Assembly: GCA_050303615.1 (NCBI GenBank)
Contig: JBNLCC010000119.1
Location: 12,878-76,877, forward strand
Source of the DNA: CAZDXJ01 sp050303615
GTDB lineage: Bacteria > Pseudomonadota > Gammaproteobacteria > Methylococcales > Methylomonadaceae
DNA: 64,000 nt
Direction of reading: 5' to 3'
Part shown: positions 1 to 8,417 of the stretch, in pieces
Layout of the letters: each line of letters starts with the position of its first letter
Position numbering within the stretch: position 1 is the stretch's first letter
Translations under genes and position numbers: made by a program
Notes under the pieces: model-generated
Told to the model about the DNA's origin: nothing
Databases searched by the model: none
The model's input: only the letters and a program-made list of their open reading frames with translations

Positions 1-562
1 CCTGCGCGACCAATTCCTTGCCCGACCCGCTTTCACCCCGGACTAACACGGTGGCTTCCGTTCGCGCCGCATTTTGAATCACCTGAAAAACAGAGCGCAT
101 CGTCGGCGAGCGGCTAAGTATGCCGTGAAAATTAGTGTGCTTTTCACTTGACGCGATGTCCGGCAGTCGATTCAACGTTGCAGCTTCCGCGACGGGCAGT
201 AATACCAACATTGTACCGGAAAATACTTTTTCATTATTAATCATGTGCTTATAATATCTATCCAGTTCGATGACACTACCGTCCGCGCGCGTTAACTTTA
301 TGGTTTCTAAAGCAAGCGGTTGCTGGTCATTAATGCTACACTCTTTAATGACAGGCTGACCGAGTACATCGGTTCGGCTCAAACCGGTGATTTTTTCCGC
401 TCCCAGGCTCCAAAGCCGTACTTTTTGTTGCCGGTCGACAATAATGACTGCGGCGGAATGGCAGAGATCAGCCATTTTGGCAAGCACGGCACCAAAATCA
501 AATTGCTGCAGCCAAGCGGTCAAATCTGCAGCAGCAGTTTCATGCGGATGGTTTTGTTTCAT
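1..562 (-). CDS. sigma-54-dependent activator with N-terminal PAS-like domain (partial, FisR-type by context)
   Basis: The first 187 codons of a bacterial enhancer-binding protein lie here; the rest runs off the window edge. Translating the minus strand from the ATG at 562 gives a PAS-like sensor region (about residues 28-125) and then the start of an AAA+ domain with Walker A GESGSGKE at residues 176-183, the form used by NtrC-family activators. The GAFTGA loop and DNA-binding helix are outside the window. The sensor region has two cysteines, C34 and C75. It is divergent from a persulfide dioxygenase and SQR. In Cupriavidus the Fis-family sigma-54 regulator FisR senses sulfane sulfur through sensor-domain cysteines and activates such genes, so the same job is inferred here. 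The family call is firm; the ligand is inferred from position and the cysteines. Confidence 0.88.
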   Translation of the reverse strand, partial: MKQNHPHETAAADLTAWLQQFDFGAVLAKMADLCHSAAVIIVDRQQKVRLWSLGAEKITGLSRTDVLGQPVIKECSINDQQPLALETIKLTRADGSVIELDRYYKHMINNEKVFSGTMLVLLPVAEAATLNRLPDIASSEKHTNFHGILSRSPTMRSVFQVIQNAARTEATVLVRGESGSGKELVAQ

Positions 563-613
563 TTCTGTTTCCGAGCAACATAATCTTGTTTCAGTGAAAC
601 ATTATATGAAACA
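555..613. promoter_or_regulatory. clustered TGTTTCA/TGAAACA sites, candidate upstream activator sites
   Basis: A perfect 15-base palindrome, TGTTTCA-G-TGAAACA, lies at 587-601. Further half-sites are at 555-561 (overlapping the regulator's start codon) and 607-613, with a near match (TGTTTCC) at 566-572. Another half-site, TGAAACA, lies nearer the promoter at 724-730. The palindrome is about 115-130 bases upstream of the predicted start of the -24/-12 promoter, a normal distance for an enhancer-binding protein. Binding by the divergent regulator, and autoregulation through the site at its start codon, are inferred. Confidence 0.6.
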
Positions 614-688
614 TTTAGCCGTTCACATACACTAAAATCACCATGCTATTTTGTTGAATATCCAACAGATATAGGTTTAAAATCGAAT

Positions 689-703
689 TGGCACCGGAAT
701 TGC
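689..703 (+). promoter_or_regulatory. sigma-54 (-24/-12) promoter
   Basis: TGGCAC at 689-694, five bases, then TTGC at 700-703 matches the RpoN consensus TGGCAC-N5-TTGC. GG and GC have the required 10-base spacing. The predicted transcription start is near 714-715, about 50 bases before the dioxygenase start codon. The site points to the plus strand, away from the divergent activator gene, and rpoN itself lies in this window. Confidence 0.85.
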
Positions 704-766
704 TCTACACGATATCAATAAAGTGAAACATTTATTAAGAAACATCATCCCTAACGGAGAGCTATC

Positions 767-1855
767 ATGATATTCAAACAATTATTTGATGAAGCAACCT
801 GGACCTATACCTACTTCATCGCCGATCCGGTCAGCAAAGAAGCCGTTATCATCGATCCGGTCAATACCCATATCGATGAGTATATCGGCATGTTGCAGGA
901 ACAGGACCTGCAGCTGAAATATTCACTGGAAACCCACGTCCATGCCGACCACATTACTGCCGGCGGCTTGCTGCGCCAGCGAACCGGAGCGCAGACCGCC
1001 GTCAGCGGCCTTTGCGGCGCGGAAATCGCGGATGTTCAAATCCAGGATGGCGATATTTTCGAATTCGGATCAGGAGAACAAATCAAGGTCATCGCGACTC
1101 CGGGCCATACACCCGGCAGTATTTCGTTTTTATGGCGCGACCGTGCATTTACCGGAGATGCTTTGTTTATCGGCGGCTGCGGGCGCACCGATTTCCAGGG
1201 CGGTGATGCCGGCGCATTATATGACGGTATTACCCGGCGTTTATTTACCCTTCCCGATGAAACACTGGTTTACCCGGGACATGACTATCAGGGGCGATGG
1301 GTTAGCTGCATTATGCAGGAGAGAACCACAAACCCGCGCCTGGCCGGAAAAACCAGAGAAGAATTCATTGAAATTATGAATAACCTGAACCTGCCGCAAC
1401 CGCGCTTAATCAACGAAGCGGTACCGGCCAATCGTTATTGCGGACTGGATGAAGAAGAACGCCAGGATGCCGTAGCGCGCAGAGATCTCAAGCAGCCGAA
1501 GCGTATGGCCGGCACCAGCGATGAGATGACGATGGCGGCTAAACAGCAGATTACTGAAATCGACGTCGCCAAGTCCAAGCAATTGATTGCCGAAGGTGAC
1601 ATTGTTGTTGTCGATGTCCGCGAGGAGAGTGAATATGCCTCGGGACACATTGACAATGCGGTGTTTCTGCCACGCGGTGTTTTGGAATTTAAAATCGGCA
1701 CCAAACCCGAACTTGCCGACAAATCGGCCCCGGTATTGCTTTATTGCCGCAGTGGCAACCGGTCCGCACTGGCTGCGCTAACTATGCAGCAGATGGGCTA
1801 TACCAACGTTTTATCCATGGCCGGCGGCTATGAGGCATGGGTTAAAAGCGAATAA
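767..1855 (+). CDS. persulfide dioxygenase (ETHE1-like) fused to a rhodanese domain
   Basis: A 362-residue cytosolic enzyme with two domains. Residues 1-245 are a metallo-beta-lactamase fold of the ETHE1/PDO group: THVHADH motif (H57, H59, D61, H62), H114 in TPGHTPGS, D131 in TGDALF and H172 in YPGHDY. ETHE1 enzymes bind one Fe(II) with two His and one Asp and oxidise glutathione persulfide to sulfite. Residues 265-360 are a rhodanese domain with active-site C327 in YCRSGNRS, which could transfer sulfane sulfur between thiosulfate, sulfite and glutathione. A GGAGAG ribosome site precedes the ATG. The gene lies behind the sigma-54 promoter and in front of sqr. Such PDO-rhodanese fusions are known in several proteobacteria. 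Confidence 0.92.
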   Translation: MIFKQLFDEATWTYTYFIADPVSKEAVIIDPVNTHIDEYIGMLQEQDLQLKYSLETHVHADHITAGGLLRQRTGAQTAVSGLCGAEIADVQIQDGDIFEFGSGEQIKVIATPGHTPGSISFLWRDRAFTGDALFIGGCGRTDFQGGDAGALYDGITRRLFTLPDETLVYPGHDYQGRWVSCIMQERTTNPRLAGKTREEFIEIMNNLNLPQPRLINEAVPANRYCGLDEEERQDAVARRDLKQPKRMAGTSDEMTMAAKQQITEIDVAKSKQLIAEGDIVVVDVREESEYASGHIDNAVFLPRGVLEFKIGTKPELADKSAPVLLYCRSGNRSALAALTMQQMGYTNVLSMAGGYEAWVKSE

Positions 1856-1983
1856 AAATTAACGGATTTCTTACCGCGGATGGGTGTAAACTTAATGCCG
1901 TGAATTGTAACCATCGCTGATTTTCGTTAATACAATAATTTCAACAACAATAATAATTTGTTTTTATCACTCGGAGGATATTT

Positions 1984-3237
1984 ATGTCACAAGAACACTA
2001 TACAGTCTTGATAGTCGGAGGAGGAGCTGCCGGCGTTTCGGTGGCCAATAACATGCGCCGGCAAAATTCGTCCATTGATATCGCCATCATCGAACCGTCT
2101 GAAAAGCATTACTATCAACCCGGCTTTACCATTATCGGCGGCGGGGCCTATACACTAAAAAAGACGACCAAGAACGAAGCCGACTTGATTCACCCCAGCG
2201 TAACGTGGAAAAAAGACTATGCGGAAAGTTTCCAGCCTGACGCCAACACGGTGACTTTGCGTTCCGGCGACACCGTGTCTTACGACTATCTGGTGGTATG
2301 CCCGGGCTTGCAGCTGGACTGGGATAAAATTGAAGGTTTGACTGACACGATCGGCAAAAACGGTGTTTGCAGTAATTATTCCCCGGACACGGTGGAATAT
2401 ACCTGGGAGTGCATACAAAACCTGCAATCCGGAACCGCGCTGTTCACGCAACCGCCGATGCCCATCAAATGTGCCGGCGCCCCGCAAAAAATCATGTATC
2501 TGGCTGCGGACCGTTTCCGCAAAAAAGGCATCCTGGACAAATTTACCATTGAGTTCTGTAATGCCGGTCCGGGAATGTTCGGTGTGCCCTTCTTTGCCAA
2601 AGCTTTAAGCAAAGTGGTTGCCGATTACGGTATAAAAACCAATTTTAACTGCAATCTGGTCGCCATTGACGGACCCAATAAAACTGCAACCTTTGAAGTG
2701 ACGGACAGCGAAGGCAACAAAGACAAAGTCAGCAAAAAGTTCGATATGATCCATGTTACGCCGCCGCAAAGCGCACCCGACTTTATCAAAGCCAGCCCTT
2801 TGGCCAATGAGACCGGCTGGGTCGACGTCAATGACAGGACCTTGCAACACAACAAATATGGTAACGTATTCGGTCTGGGCGACGCCGGCTCCACGCCAAA
2901 CGCGAAAACCGCTGCCGCAGTGCGCAAACAAGTGCCGGTAGTGGTTGATAATATCTTTAAATTGATCAACAGCAAAGCGGTTGCCGAAGGTTATGACGGT
3001 TACGGCTCATGTCCGCTAACCACGTCGTTAAGCACGGTGATGCTGGCCGAATTTTCGTATGGGGGTAAAGTGACGCCTTCTTTTCCGTTTCTGGATCCCC
3101 GCAAAAACCGGGCTATCTGGTGGTGGGGGAAAACAACCGGCTTCCCATGGTTGTACTGGCATTTAATGCTCAAAGGCTATCGCATCGATATTCCGCATAA
3201 AGAGTCCTACGCGCAAAAATTTACTCAAGACTCATAA
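1984..3237 (+). CDS. sqr: sulfide:quinone oxidoreductase, type II
   Basis: A 417-residue FAD enzyme that oxidises sulfide to sulfane sulfur (persulfide) and passes electrons to quinone at the membrane. The N-terminal dinucleotide site is GGGAAG (residues 12-17). C163 in the CAGAPQK motif and C343 in SCPLTT match the two redox cysteines of mitochondrial SQOR (type II). The HVTPP and NVFGLGDAG segments are also typical, and the Trp/Leu-rich tail (about residues 375-405) fits membrane attachment. A CGGAGGA ribosome site precedes the ATG. It lies 128 bases downstream of the dioxygenase, with no second sigma-54 promoter visible, so co-transcription is likely. Its product, a persulfide such as GSSH, is the dioxygenase substrate. 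Confidence 0.93.
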   Translation: MSQEHYTVLIVGGGAAGVSVANNMRRQNSSIDIAIIEPSEKHYYQPGFTIIGGGAYTLKKTTKNEADLIHPSVTWKKDYAESFQPDANTVTLRSGDTVSYDYLVVCPGLQLDWDKIEGLTDTIGKNGVCSNYSPDTVEYTWECIQNLQSGTALFTQPPMPIKCAGAPQKIMYLAADRFRKKGILDKFTIEFCNAGPGMFGVPFFAKALSKVVADYGIKTNFNCNLVAIDGPNKTATFEVTDSEGNKDKVSKKFDMIHVTPPQSAPDFIKASPLANETGWVDVNDRTLQHNKYGNVFGLGDAGSTPNAKTAAAVRKQVPVVVDNIFKLINSKAVAEGYDGYGSCPLTTSLSTVMLAEFSYGGKVTPSFPFLDPRKNRAIWWWGKTTGFPWLYWHLMLKGYRIDIPHKESYAQKFTQDS

Positions 3238-3267
3238 ACGATCGGTTTTGTTTTTTCGTAAAAAAGC

Positions 3268-3433
3268 TCCCGGTAACCGAACAATTAGGGATTGATGGAT
3301 AAAACGTAGGGTATGCATCGCATAACGTGCTTATGCATTCAAAAATGGCGATTAACCGCAAAAGGTGCGTAATGCGTACCCTACCCAGCTATCCATCAGT
3401 TCAAAATTGTTCGGCTATCAGGTTAACGGGCCG
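3268..3433. repeat. MITE-like imperfect palindrome
   Basis: The left arm begins near 3268 (CCGGTAACCGAACAATT, then TGATGGATA, then GTAGGGTATGCAT). The right arm, read in reverse complement from about 3433, has the same order: CGTTAACC, CGAACAATT, TGATGGATA, GTAGGGTACGCAT. The arms are roughly 50-60 bases with small indels and enclose about 50 bases of ATGCAT/GCGTAATGCGT-like sequence. It fills most of the 233-base gap between sqr and the SulP gene. No coding capacity is visible. It could be a non-autonomous transposable element or a bidirectional hairpin. Confidence 0.6.
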
Positions 3434-3470
3434 GCTGCCATGAAGCATTATAATCTATCGATATTTTAAT

Positions 3471-5204
3471 ATGACATCGCCGCATTCAAAGTTGCCACGC
3501 TTGCTGCCGATCACGGCATGGCTGAAAAGTTACAGCAAAGAGGATTTTAACGGTGACTTGTTTGCCGGTATCATTACCGCCATTCTATTGATCCCGCAAG
3601 GCATTGCTTATGCCATGCTGGCCGGCTTGCCGCCGCAACTGGGGCTCTATGCCAGTATCCTGCCGCCGGCCGTCTACGCACTACTGGGAACCAGCCGAAC
3701 GCTGTCCGTCGGTCCCGTTTCTATTGCGGCAATCATGATTGCCAGCGCGCTAACGACACCGGAAATCAACGCCTTGGGAAATCCTGCGGAAAGCGCGGTG
3801 ATCCTTGCTGCGGAAGGCGGTATTATCTTGTTGTTGATGGCCGTTTTGCGTATGGGCGGCTTAGTAAATTTCATTAGCCACCCCGTATTAACCGGATTTA
3901 CCAGCGGTGCGTCAATATTGATCATCGTCAGCCAAATTCCGCATTTACTCGGCCTGAACAAGGCCCAATGCAGTTTCGATTATGCCTGCTATACAGATTA
4001 TTTGTTGCTTTTAGATCCGTACACCGCAGGCATCAGCTTGCTCAGCCTTATGGTATTGGTGTTGTTTGGCAAGCCGTTAACCGCTTTGTTGAGACACATC
4101 GGCCTGAGTGAGGCATTGGTCACCGGCATCAGCAAGTGCGGGCCATTACTGGCCGTCGGTATCGCATCGGTTATCGTTTATCAGCTCGGCGCGTCCGCCC
4201 ATACTATTAAAATTGTCGGTCAAATTCCTGCTGGCTTACCGGCATTGAGCATAGATTTCCTCGGCTCGGACAAATGGGGGATGTTATTGCCTTATTCGGG
4301 TTTTATTGCGCTGATCGCCTATGTGGAAAGTGTCGCAATTGCCAAGGTTACCGCTAACCTGCGTAAACAACGTATCGACCCCAATCAGGAATTGATAGCG
4401 CTGGGCGTTGCCAATATTGCTACGGCAGTTTCCGGCGGAATGTCGGTGGCAGGCGGGTTCAGCCGAACCATGGTGAACTTTACCGCCGGTGCCCGAACCC
4501 AAATGGCCATGCTGATCGCCGTCGTTTTACTGAGTGTCGCGGTCATCTTTTTTTCCGATTGGTTTGCGTATATACCGAAAGCGGCATTGGCGGCGGTAAT
4601 CCTGGTTGCTATTTTTCCGTTGGTGCGTTTATATAACATCGTCACCACCTGGTCATACGACAGCGGAGACGGTATTGCCGAATTGATTACCTTACTGGGG
4701 GTTTTAGCACTTGGCATAGAAGAAGGGTTGGCCCTTGGCATTATATTAACGGTGGTCAGTTTTTTGCGCAAAACCAGCCGTCCGCATATCGCTGTGGTCG
4801 GCCGGATCGCCAATACCGAACACTACCGCAACATCAATCGACATCAGGTTGAAACCTGGACAAATCTGCTGCTGCTGAGAGTCGATGAAAACCTCACCTT
4901 CGCCAACGCCGGGTATATTGAGGACTTCATTCGCCGGCAATTAGCGAATCAAAAGGAAATCAAGCATATCGTGTTGATTTTTACCTCGGTCAGTTATATC
5001 GACAGCACTGCCTTGGAAGCCCTGGAAAACCTCAATCATACGTTACAGGCATCTCAGCTGGTCATGCATCTGGCGGAAGTCAAAGGACCTGTCATGGATA
5101 AACTGGCGCAAACCGACTTACCGGAACAGCTTAAACCCGGCAAAGTTTTTTTCCGAACCGATGATGCCGTCAGCGAGTTAGCTCAAAACAAGCCGTCTCC
5201 ATAG
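3471..5204 (+). CDS. SulP-family anion transporter with STAS domain
   Basis: A 577-residue inner-membrane protein with about a dozen hydrophobic segments. It has the SulP N-terminal signature (QGIAYAMLAGLPPQLGLYAS, about residues 43-62) and a C-terminal STAS domain (about 450-560, with SYIDSTALEAL). SulP proteins move sulfate, bicarbonate or related anions, usually inward with H+ or Na+. The position after persulfide dioxygenase and sqr suggests handling of the sulfite or sulfate made by sulfide oxidation, but direction and substrate cannot be read from sequence. The palindromic element in the upstream gap leaves co-transcription with sqr uncertain. No strong ribosome site is visible before the ATG. 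Confidence 0.9.
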   Translation: MTSPHSKLPRLLPITAWLKSYSKEDFNGDLFAGIITAILLIPQGIAYAMLAGLPPQLGLYASILPPAVYALLGTSRTLSVGPVSIAAIMIASALTTPEINALGNPAESAVILAAEGGIILLLMAVLRMGGLVNFISHPVLTGFTSGASILIIVSQIPHLLGLNKAQCSFDYACYTDYLLLLDPYTAGISLLSLMVLVLFGKPLTALLRHIGLSEALVTGISKCGPLLAVGIASVIVYQLGASAHTIKIVGQIPAGLPALSIDFLGSDKWGMLLPYSGFIALIAYVESVAIAKVTANLRKQRIDPNQELIALGVANIATAVSGGMSVAGGFSRTMVNFTAGARTQMAMLIAVVLLSVAVIFFSDWFAYIPKAALAAVILVAIFPLVRLYNIVTTWSYDSGDGIAELITLLGVLALGIEEGLALGIILTVVSFLRKTSRPHIAVVGRIANTEHYRNINRHQVETWTNLLLLRVDENLTFANAGYIEDFIRRQLANQKEIKHIVLIFTSVSYIDSTALEALENLNHTLQASQLVMHLAEVKGPVMDKLAQTDLPEQLKPGKVFFRTDDAVSELAQNKPSP

Positions 5205-5258
5205 ACTTCACGCTTCACCTGTAACATTGTTTGGATGGCAAAAACCGAGGCGAGCCGG

Positions 5259-5687
5259 CTATTCCGGTATCCCGGTGTCGCGTTTCATCAGCACAACGTC
5301 ACAGCGACAGCCGTGTAAAACCCCCATAGCTGTGGAACCAAGCACCTGCGACAATCCAAACCGCCCCTGATCCCCAACAACAATCAAGTCGGCCGATAAT
5401 TCTTCAGCCAATTGTAAAACTTCCTTTTTAGGTGAGCCGGTTCTCACATAAAGGTCGCCTGGAGCAACGGACAGTTCCCTTCCTAATTGCTGCAACGCGT
5501 CTTTAGCATGCTTGACTCCTTCTGTACCGATATCCACCACCAAGGGAAAACCAAAGGTGGATATCGGTTCTATGACGTAAACAATAGCTAGTCTTGCACC
5601 ACATAGGCGGGCCAACTGCATGGCTTTTTGAGCGACGTTGTCGCCGGTTCGCACCAGATCCGTCGCCAGAAGAATGTTTTTATACAT
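5259..5687 (-). CDS. universal stress protein (UspA family)
   Basis: A single-domain Usp of 142 residues when started at the ATG at 5687. A longer frame opens at 5702, but GGAGG (the ribosome site, 8 bases before 5687) overlaps that upstream ATG, so 5687 is preferred. The start YKNILLATDL and the late segment VVGDQGRFGLSQVLGSTA resemble the ATP-binding class (G-2X-G-9X-G-S/T), although the second spacing is 8 rather than 9. It converges on the SulP gene with a 54-base gap. Its role in stress survival is known only at family level. Confidence 0.85.
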   Translation of the reverse strand: MYKNILLATDLVRTGDNVAQKAMQLARLCGARLAIVYVIEPISTFGFPLVVDIGTEGVKHAKDALQQLGRELSVAPGDLYVRTGSPKKEVLQLAEELSADLIVVGDQGRFGLSQVLGSTAMGVLHGCRCDVVLMKRDTGIPE

Positions 5688-5808
5688 GGGTATTGCCTCC
5701 ATTGCCTAATTTAAATTAACGATACGCATCTCATGCGGACATCTGTATGATGTCCTGATTTATTGCTAATGACTGTGATACGATAGTCAAATTTATACAA
5801 TAATTCAG

Positions 5809-6468
5809 ATGCACGCAAAAATGTTCACTGTAAATGATTATTTAACCTTTAGAATTCATGGCGGTGCCGGCACACATCGTGGTGGTTTTGCCGATCAGCT
5901 GGGACATTTCCTGAAAGATCTGGAAACCTTGATGGCAAAAGATTCGGGAGAAATATTTAGTGTAATCATGCCGGGTTTCAACAGTCTGGCTAATATTCAT
6001 CCTTTGCTGGTACATTTCCCCATTGCTTTTTTAACGGCTTTCCTGGTATTTGACATCGCCGGGAGTTTATTCAGGAACCATGAGTGGCGCCGCTTCGCCG
6101 GCTGGTTTTTGTACCTCGGCGCCGCCAGCGCCATACTGACCGTTGCCGCCGGTTTTCAGGCCGCCGCCACCGTTGCACACAGCGACGCTGTTCATCAAAT
6201 CATGGAGCGTCATAAACAGTACGCCATTACGGTAACCTCTCTGGCTGTTTTTTTATCGGTGTGGCGCTTTATCGCCAGAGGCTATTTCGGCATTATAGCC
6301 AATATTCTGTATCTCTCATTGGCAGCGCTCATGTGCCTCATTATGGCATTAGGAGCGGATCTTGGGGGTTTGATGGTATATAATCACGGCGTTGGCGTTG
6401 CCGCAGTTAAGCAATCCAGTCACAACCATGACCACGCTCACAGCCACGACCTGGTTCATACGCATTAA
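5809..6468 (+). CDS. DUF2231 membrane protein with His-rich tail
   Basis: A 219-residue protein. Residues 1-60 are a soluble N-terminal extension. From NIHPLLVHFPIA onward there are four hydrophobic segments, the pattern of the DUF2231 family of predicted membrane proteins. Histidines in HPLLVHFP and HSDAVHQIMERHKQ fit a family thought by some to bind heme or metal, which is unproven. The last 16 residues alternate His and Asp (HNHDHAHSHDLVHTH), as seen in metal-binding tails. M5 (ATG at 5821) is an alternative start. It is divergent from the usp gene and 72 bases ahead of minC. The substrate is unknown. Confidence 0.75.
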   Translation: MHAKMFTVNDYLTFRIHGGAGTHRGGFADQLGHFLKDLETLMAKDSGEIFSVIMPGFNSLANIHPLLVHFPIAFLTAFLVFDIAGSLFRNHEWRRFAGWFLYLGAASAILTVAAGFQAAATVAHSDAVHQIMERHKQYAITVTSLAVFLSVWRFIARGYFGIIANILYLSLAALMCLIMALGADLGGLMVYNHGVGVAAVKQSSHNHDHAHSHDLVHTH

Positions 6469-6540
6469 ATTGTGCAATGCTTTTTTTATAAAGCAATGAT
6501 ACAATTAAAATAATTGTTTATTCATTAGCAAATTAAACGG

Positions 6541-7281
6541 ATGTCAACAAAGCCCGATAGCGTACCTTACCAACCGCCAGTTATTGAGTTTAAAAGCTGT
6601 TCGCTAACCATTCCGGTACTGGTTTTACGTGGTAACGATCAGCAACTCATTGCTACGCAACTGAAGTCAAAAATTGAGGAGGCGCCTGCCTTTTTTAAAG
6701 ACTCTCCAGTCATATTTGATCTTAATGACATACGCGCCAAAAAGCTTGAGTTGGATTTATCCGCATTGACTGACACGGCACGCGCGCTGCAATTGATCCC
6801 GATCGGCATTCGCGGCGGATCGGATCAATATAAGCAATCCGCCCATGAGCTGCAACTAGCGGCTTTTTCGGATTTTGGTTTTAATGTCGCCGCTGCACGC
6901 AGACAACCGAAAAAAATAAATATAGAAGCCGAACAACAACCGCCCGCCAAGGAATCCAAAGAAACTAAAATAATCACCCAGCCCATCCGATCAGGCCAAC
7001 GAATCTATGCCTCCGGCGATTTGATTATCACCTCGCAGGTAGGAGCCGGCTCGGAAATTATGGCGGAAGGCAATATTCACGTCTACGGCGTATTGCGCGG
7101 ACGTGCTCTCGCAGGGGTAAAAGGCAATACGGAATGCCGAATTTTCTGTTCGCAATTACAGGCGGAACTGATTTCAATTGCCGGAATTTACAAAACCTGC
7201 GACGAACTGGATGATTCACTCAAGGACCAACCAATACAAATTTCCTTGCAAAACCAGGCATTACTAATCAACACTCTTTAA
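6541..7281 (+). CDS. minC: septum-site inhibitor MinC
   Basis: A 246-residue FtsZ antagonist. The N-terminal domain (about 1-110) disrupts FtsZ filaments. A linker rich in Lys, Glu and Pro (about 120-148) is followed by the beta-helical C-terminal dimerisation domain with SGQRIYASGDLIIT, HVYGVLRGRALAGVKG and AELISIAG, which binds MinD. Length and layout are normal. It is first of minC-minD-minE, with a 31-base gap to minD. The ribosome site before the ATG is weak. Confidence 0.96.
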   Translation: MSTKPDSVPYQPPVIEFKSCSLTIPVLVLRGNDQQLIATQLKSKIEEAPAFFKDSPVIFDLNDIRAKKLELDLSALTDTARALQLIPIGIRGGSDQYKQSAHELQLAAFSDFGFNVAAARRQPKKINIEAEQQPPAKESKETKIITQPIRSGQRIYASGDLIITSQVGAGSEIMAEGNIHVYGVLRGRALAGVKGNTECRIFCSQLQAELISIAGIYKTCDELDDSLKDQPIQISLQNQALLINTL

Positions 7282-7312
7282 AAATTAAACTGTTTCACCG
7301 GAGGATATAGCA

Positions 7313-8122
7313 TTGGCTAGAATTATCGTCGTAACATCAGGAAAAGGCGGCGTTGGGAAAACCACAACAAGCGCTGCAATTGCCATGGGTCTTGCAAAAA
7401 AAGGTCATAAAACCGCAGTCATTGATTTTGACGTAGGTCTTCGCAATTTGGATCTAATTATGGGTTGCGAGCGGCGGGTTGTTTATGACTTTATCAATGT
7501 CATCAATGAAGAGGCTACCTTAAACCAGGCATTGATCCGTGACAAGCGCTGCAACAATCTGTATATTCTCCCGGCTTCCCAAACCCGCGATAAAGATGCG
7601 CTAACCAAGGAAGGCGTGGGCAGAGTATTGGACGAACTGGCAAGAGATTTTAAATATATTGTGTGTGACTCCCCGGCCGGTATTGAAACAGGGGCTAATC
7701 TGGCGATGTATTATGCCGATGACGCTTTTGTCGTTACCAATCCGGAAATCGCCTCGGTCAGAGACTCCGATCGTATGTTAGGCATTTTAGCCAGCAAATC
7801 CCGCCGCGCAGAAGAAGGCGATGATCCGATTAAGGAATATTTACTCTTGACCCGTTATGCGCCTTCCCGGGTCAAATTAGGCGAGATGTTAAGCGTAGAT
7901 GATATTCAGGAAATCTTGTCGTTGCATCTCCTGGGCGTGATTCCTGAATCGAAATCGGTGCTCAATGCTTCCAATTCAGGCATGCCTGTCATCCTGGACG
8001 AAAAAAGCCCGGCCGGCCAGGCTTATCAGGATATCGTCGCGCGCTATTTGGGAGAAAACAGGCCGCATCGGTTTATTGAACATGAGAAAAAAGGCATTTT
8101 TGGAAAAATCTTCGGGAATTAA
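7313..8122 (+). CDS. minD: septum-site ATPase MinD (TTG start)
   Basis: A 269-residue ParA/MinD-family ATPase that binds the membrane as an ATP dimer and carries MinC. The deviant Walker A GKGGVGKTT is at residues 10-18 and the C-terminal amphipathic membrane helix is KKGIFGKIFGN. The start is TTG at 7313, supported by CCGGAGG about 10 bases upstream and by alignment of ARIIVVTSGKGG with the family N-terminus. The 2-base gap to minE indicates tight coupling. Confidence 0.97.
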   Translation: MARIIVVTSGKGGVGKTTTSAAIAMGLAKKGHKTAVIDFDVGLRNLDLIMGCERRVVYDFINVINEEATLNQALIRDKRCNNLYILPASQTRDKDALTKEGVGRVLDELARDFKYIVCDSPAGIETGANLAMYYADDAFVVTNPEIASVRDSDRMLGILASKSRRAEEGDDPIKEYLLLTRYAPSRVKLGEMLSVDDIQEILSLHLLGVIPESKSVLNASNSGMPVILDEKSPAGQAYQDIVARYLGENRPHRFIEHEKKGIFGKIFGN

Positions 8123-8124
8123 TC

Positions 8125-8397
8125 ATGAGCTTACTAGATTACTTCAGATCGACAAAAACCGGTTCCGCGGCAACGGCTAAAGAAAGATTGCAGATTCTGG
8201 TCGCTCACGATAGAGCCCACCGCGATCAGCCCACTTATTTGCCGCAACTGCAAAAAGAACTGCTTGCAGTAGTTAGAAAATATATCAATATAGACCAGGA
8301 TGCCATTTCAATTAATTTTGAACAGGATGATGATCAAGAGGTTTTGGAATTAAACATTGTATTACCCGATGAATATCAGAAAAAATCATCTCATTAA
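8125..8397 (+). CDS. minE: cell division topological factor MinE
   Basis: A 90-residue protein. The N-terminal amphipathic membrane segment (SLLDYFRS) precedes the anti-MinCD region (AKERLQILVAHDRA, about 20-34). The rest is the topological-specificity dimer domain, ending in ELNIVLPDE. MinE stimulates the MinD ATPase and drives pole-to-pole oscillation. It is the last of the three min genes. Confidence 0.96.
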   Translation: MSLLDYFRSTKTGSAATAKERLQILVAHDRAHRDQPTYLPQLQKELLAVVRKYINIDQDAISINFEQDDDQEVLELNIVLPDEYQKKSSH

Positions 8398-8417
8398 TTT
8401 ATGATTAGGTAACCATC

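Noticed and set aside
320..635. Overlapping plus-strand frames of 82-87 codons
   Set aside because: They lie antisense to the sigma-54 activator, whose minus-strand frame has clear PAS/AAA+ sequence, and have no ribosome sites or recognisable products.
6478..6495. TGCTTT-N6-AAAGCA after the DUF2231 gene
   Set aside because: The stem is short and A/T-rich with the T-run inside the loop, so it is not a credible terminator.
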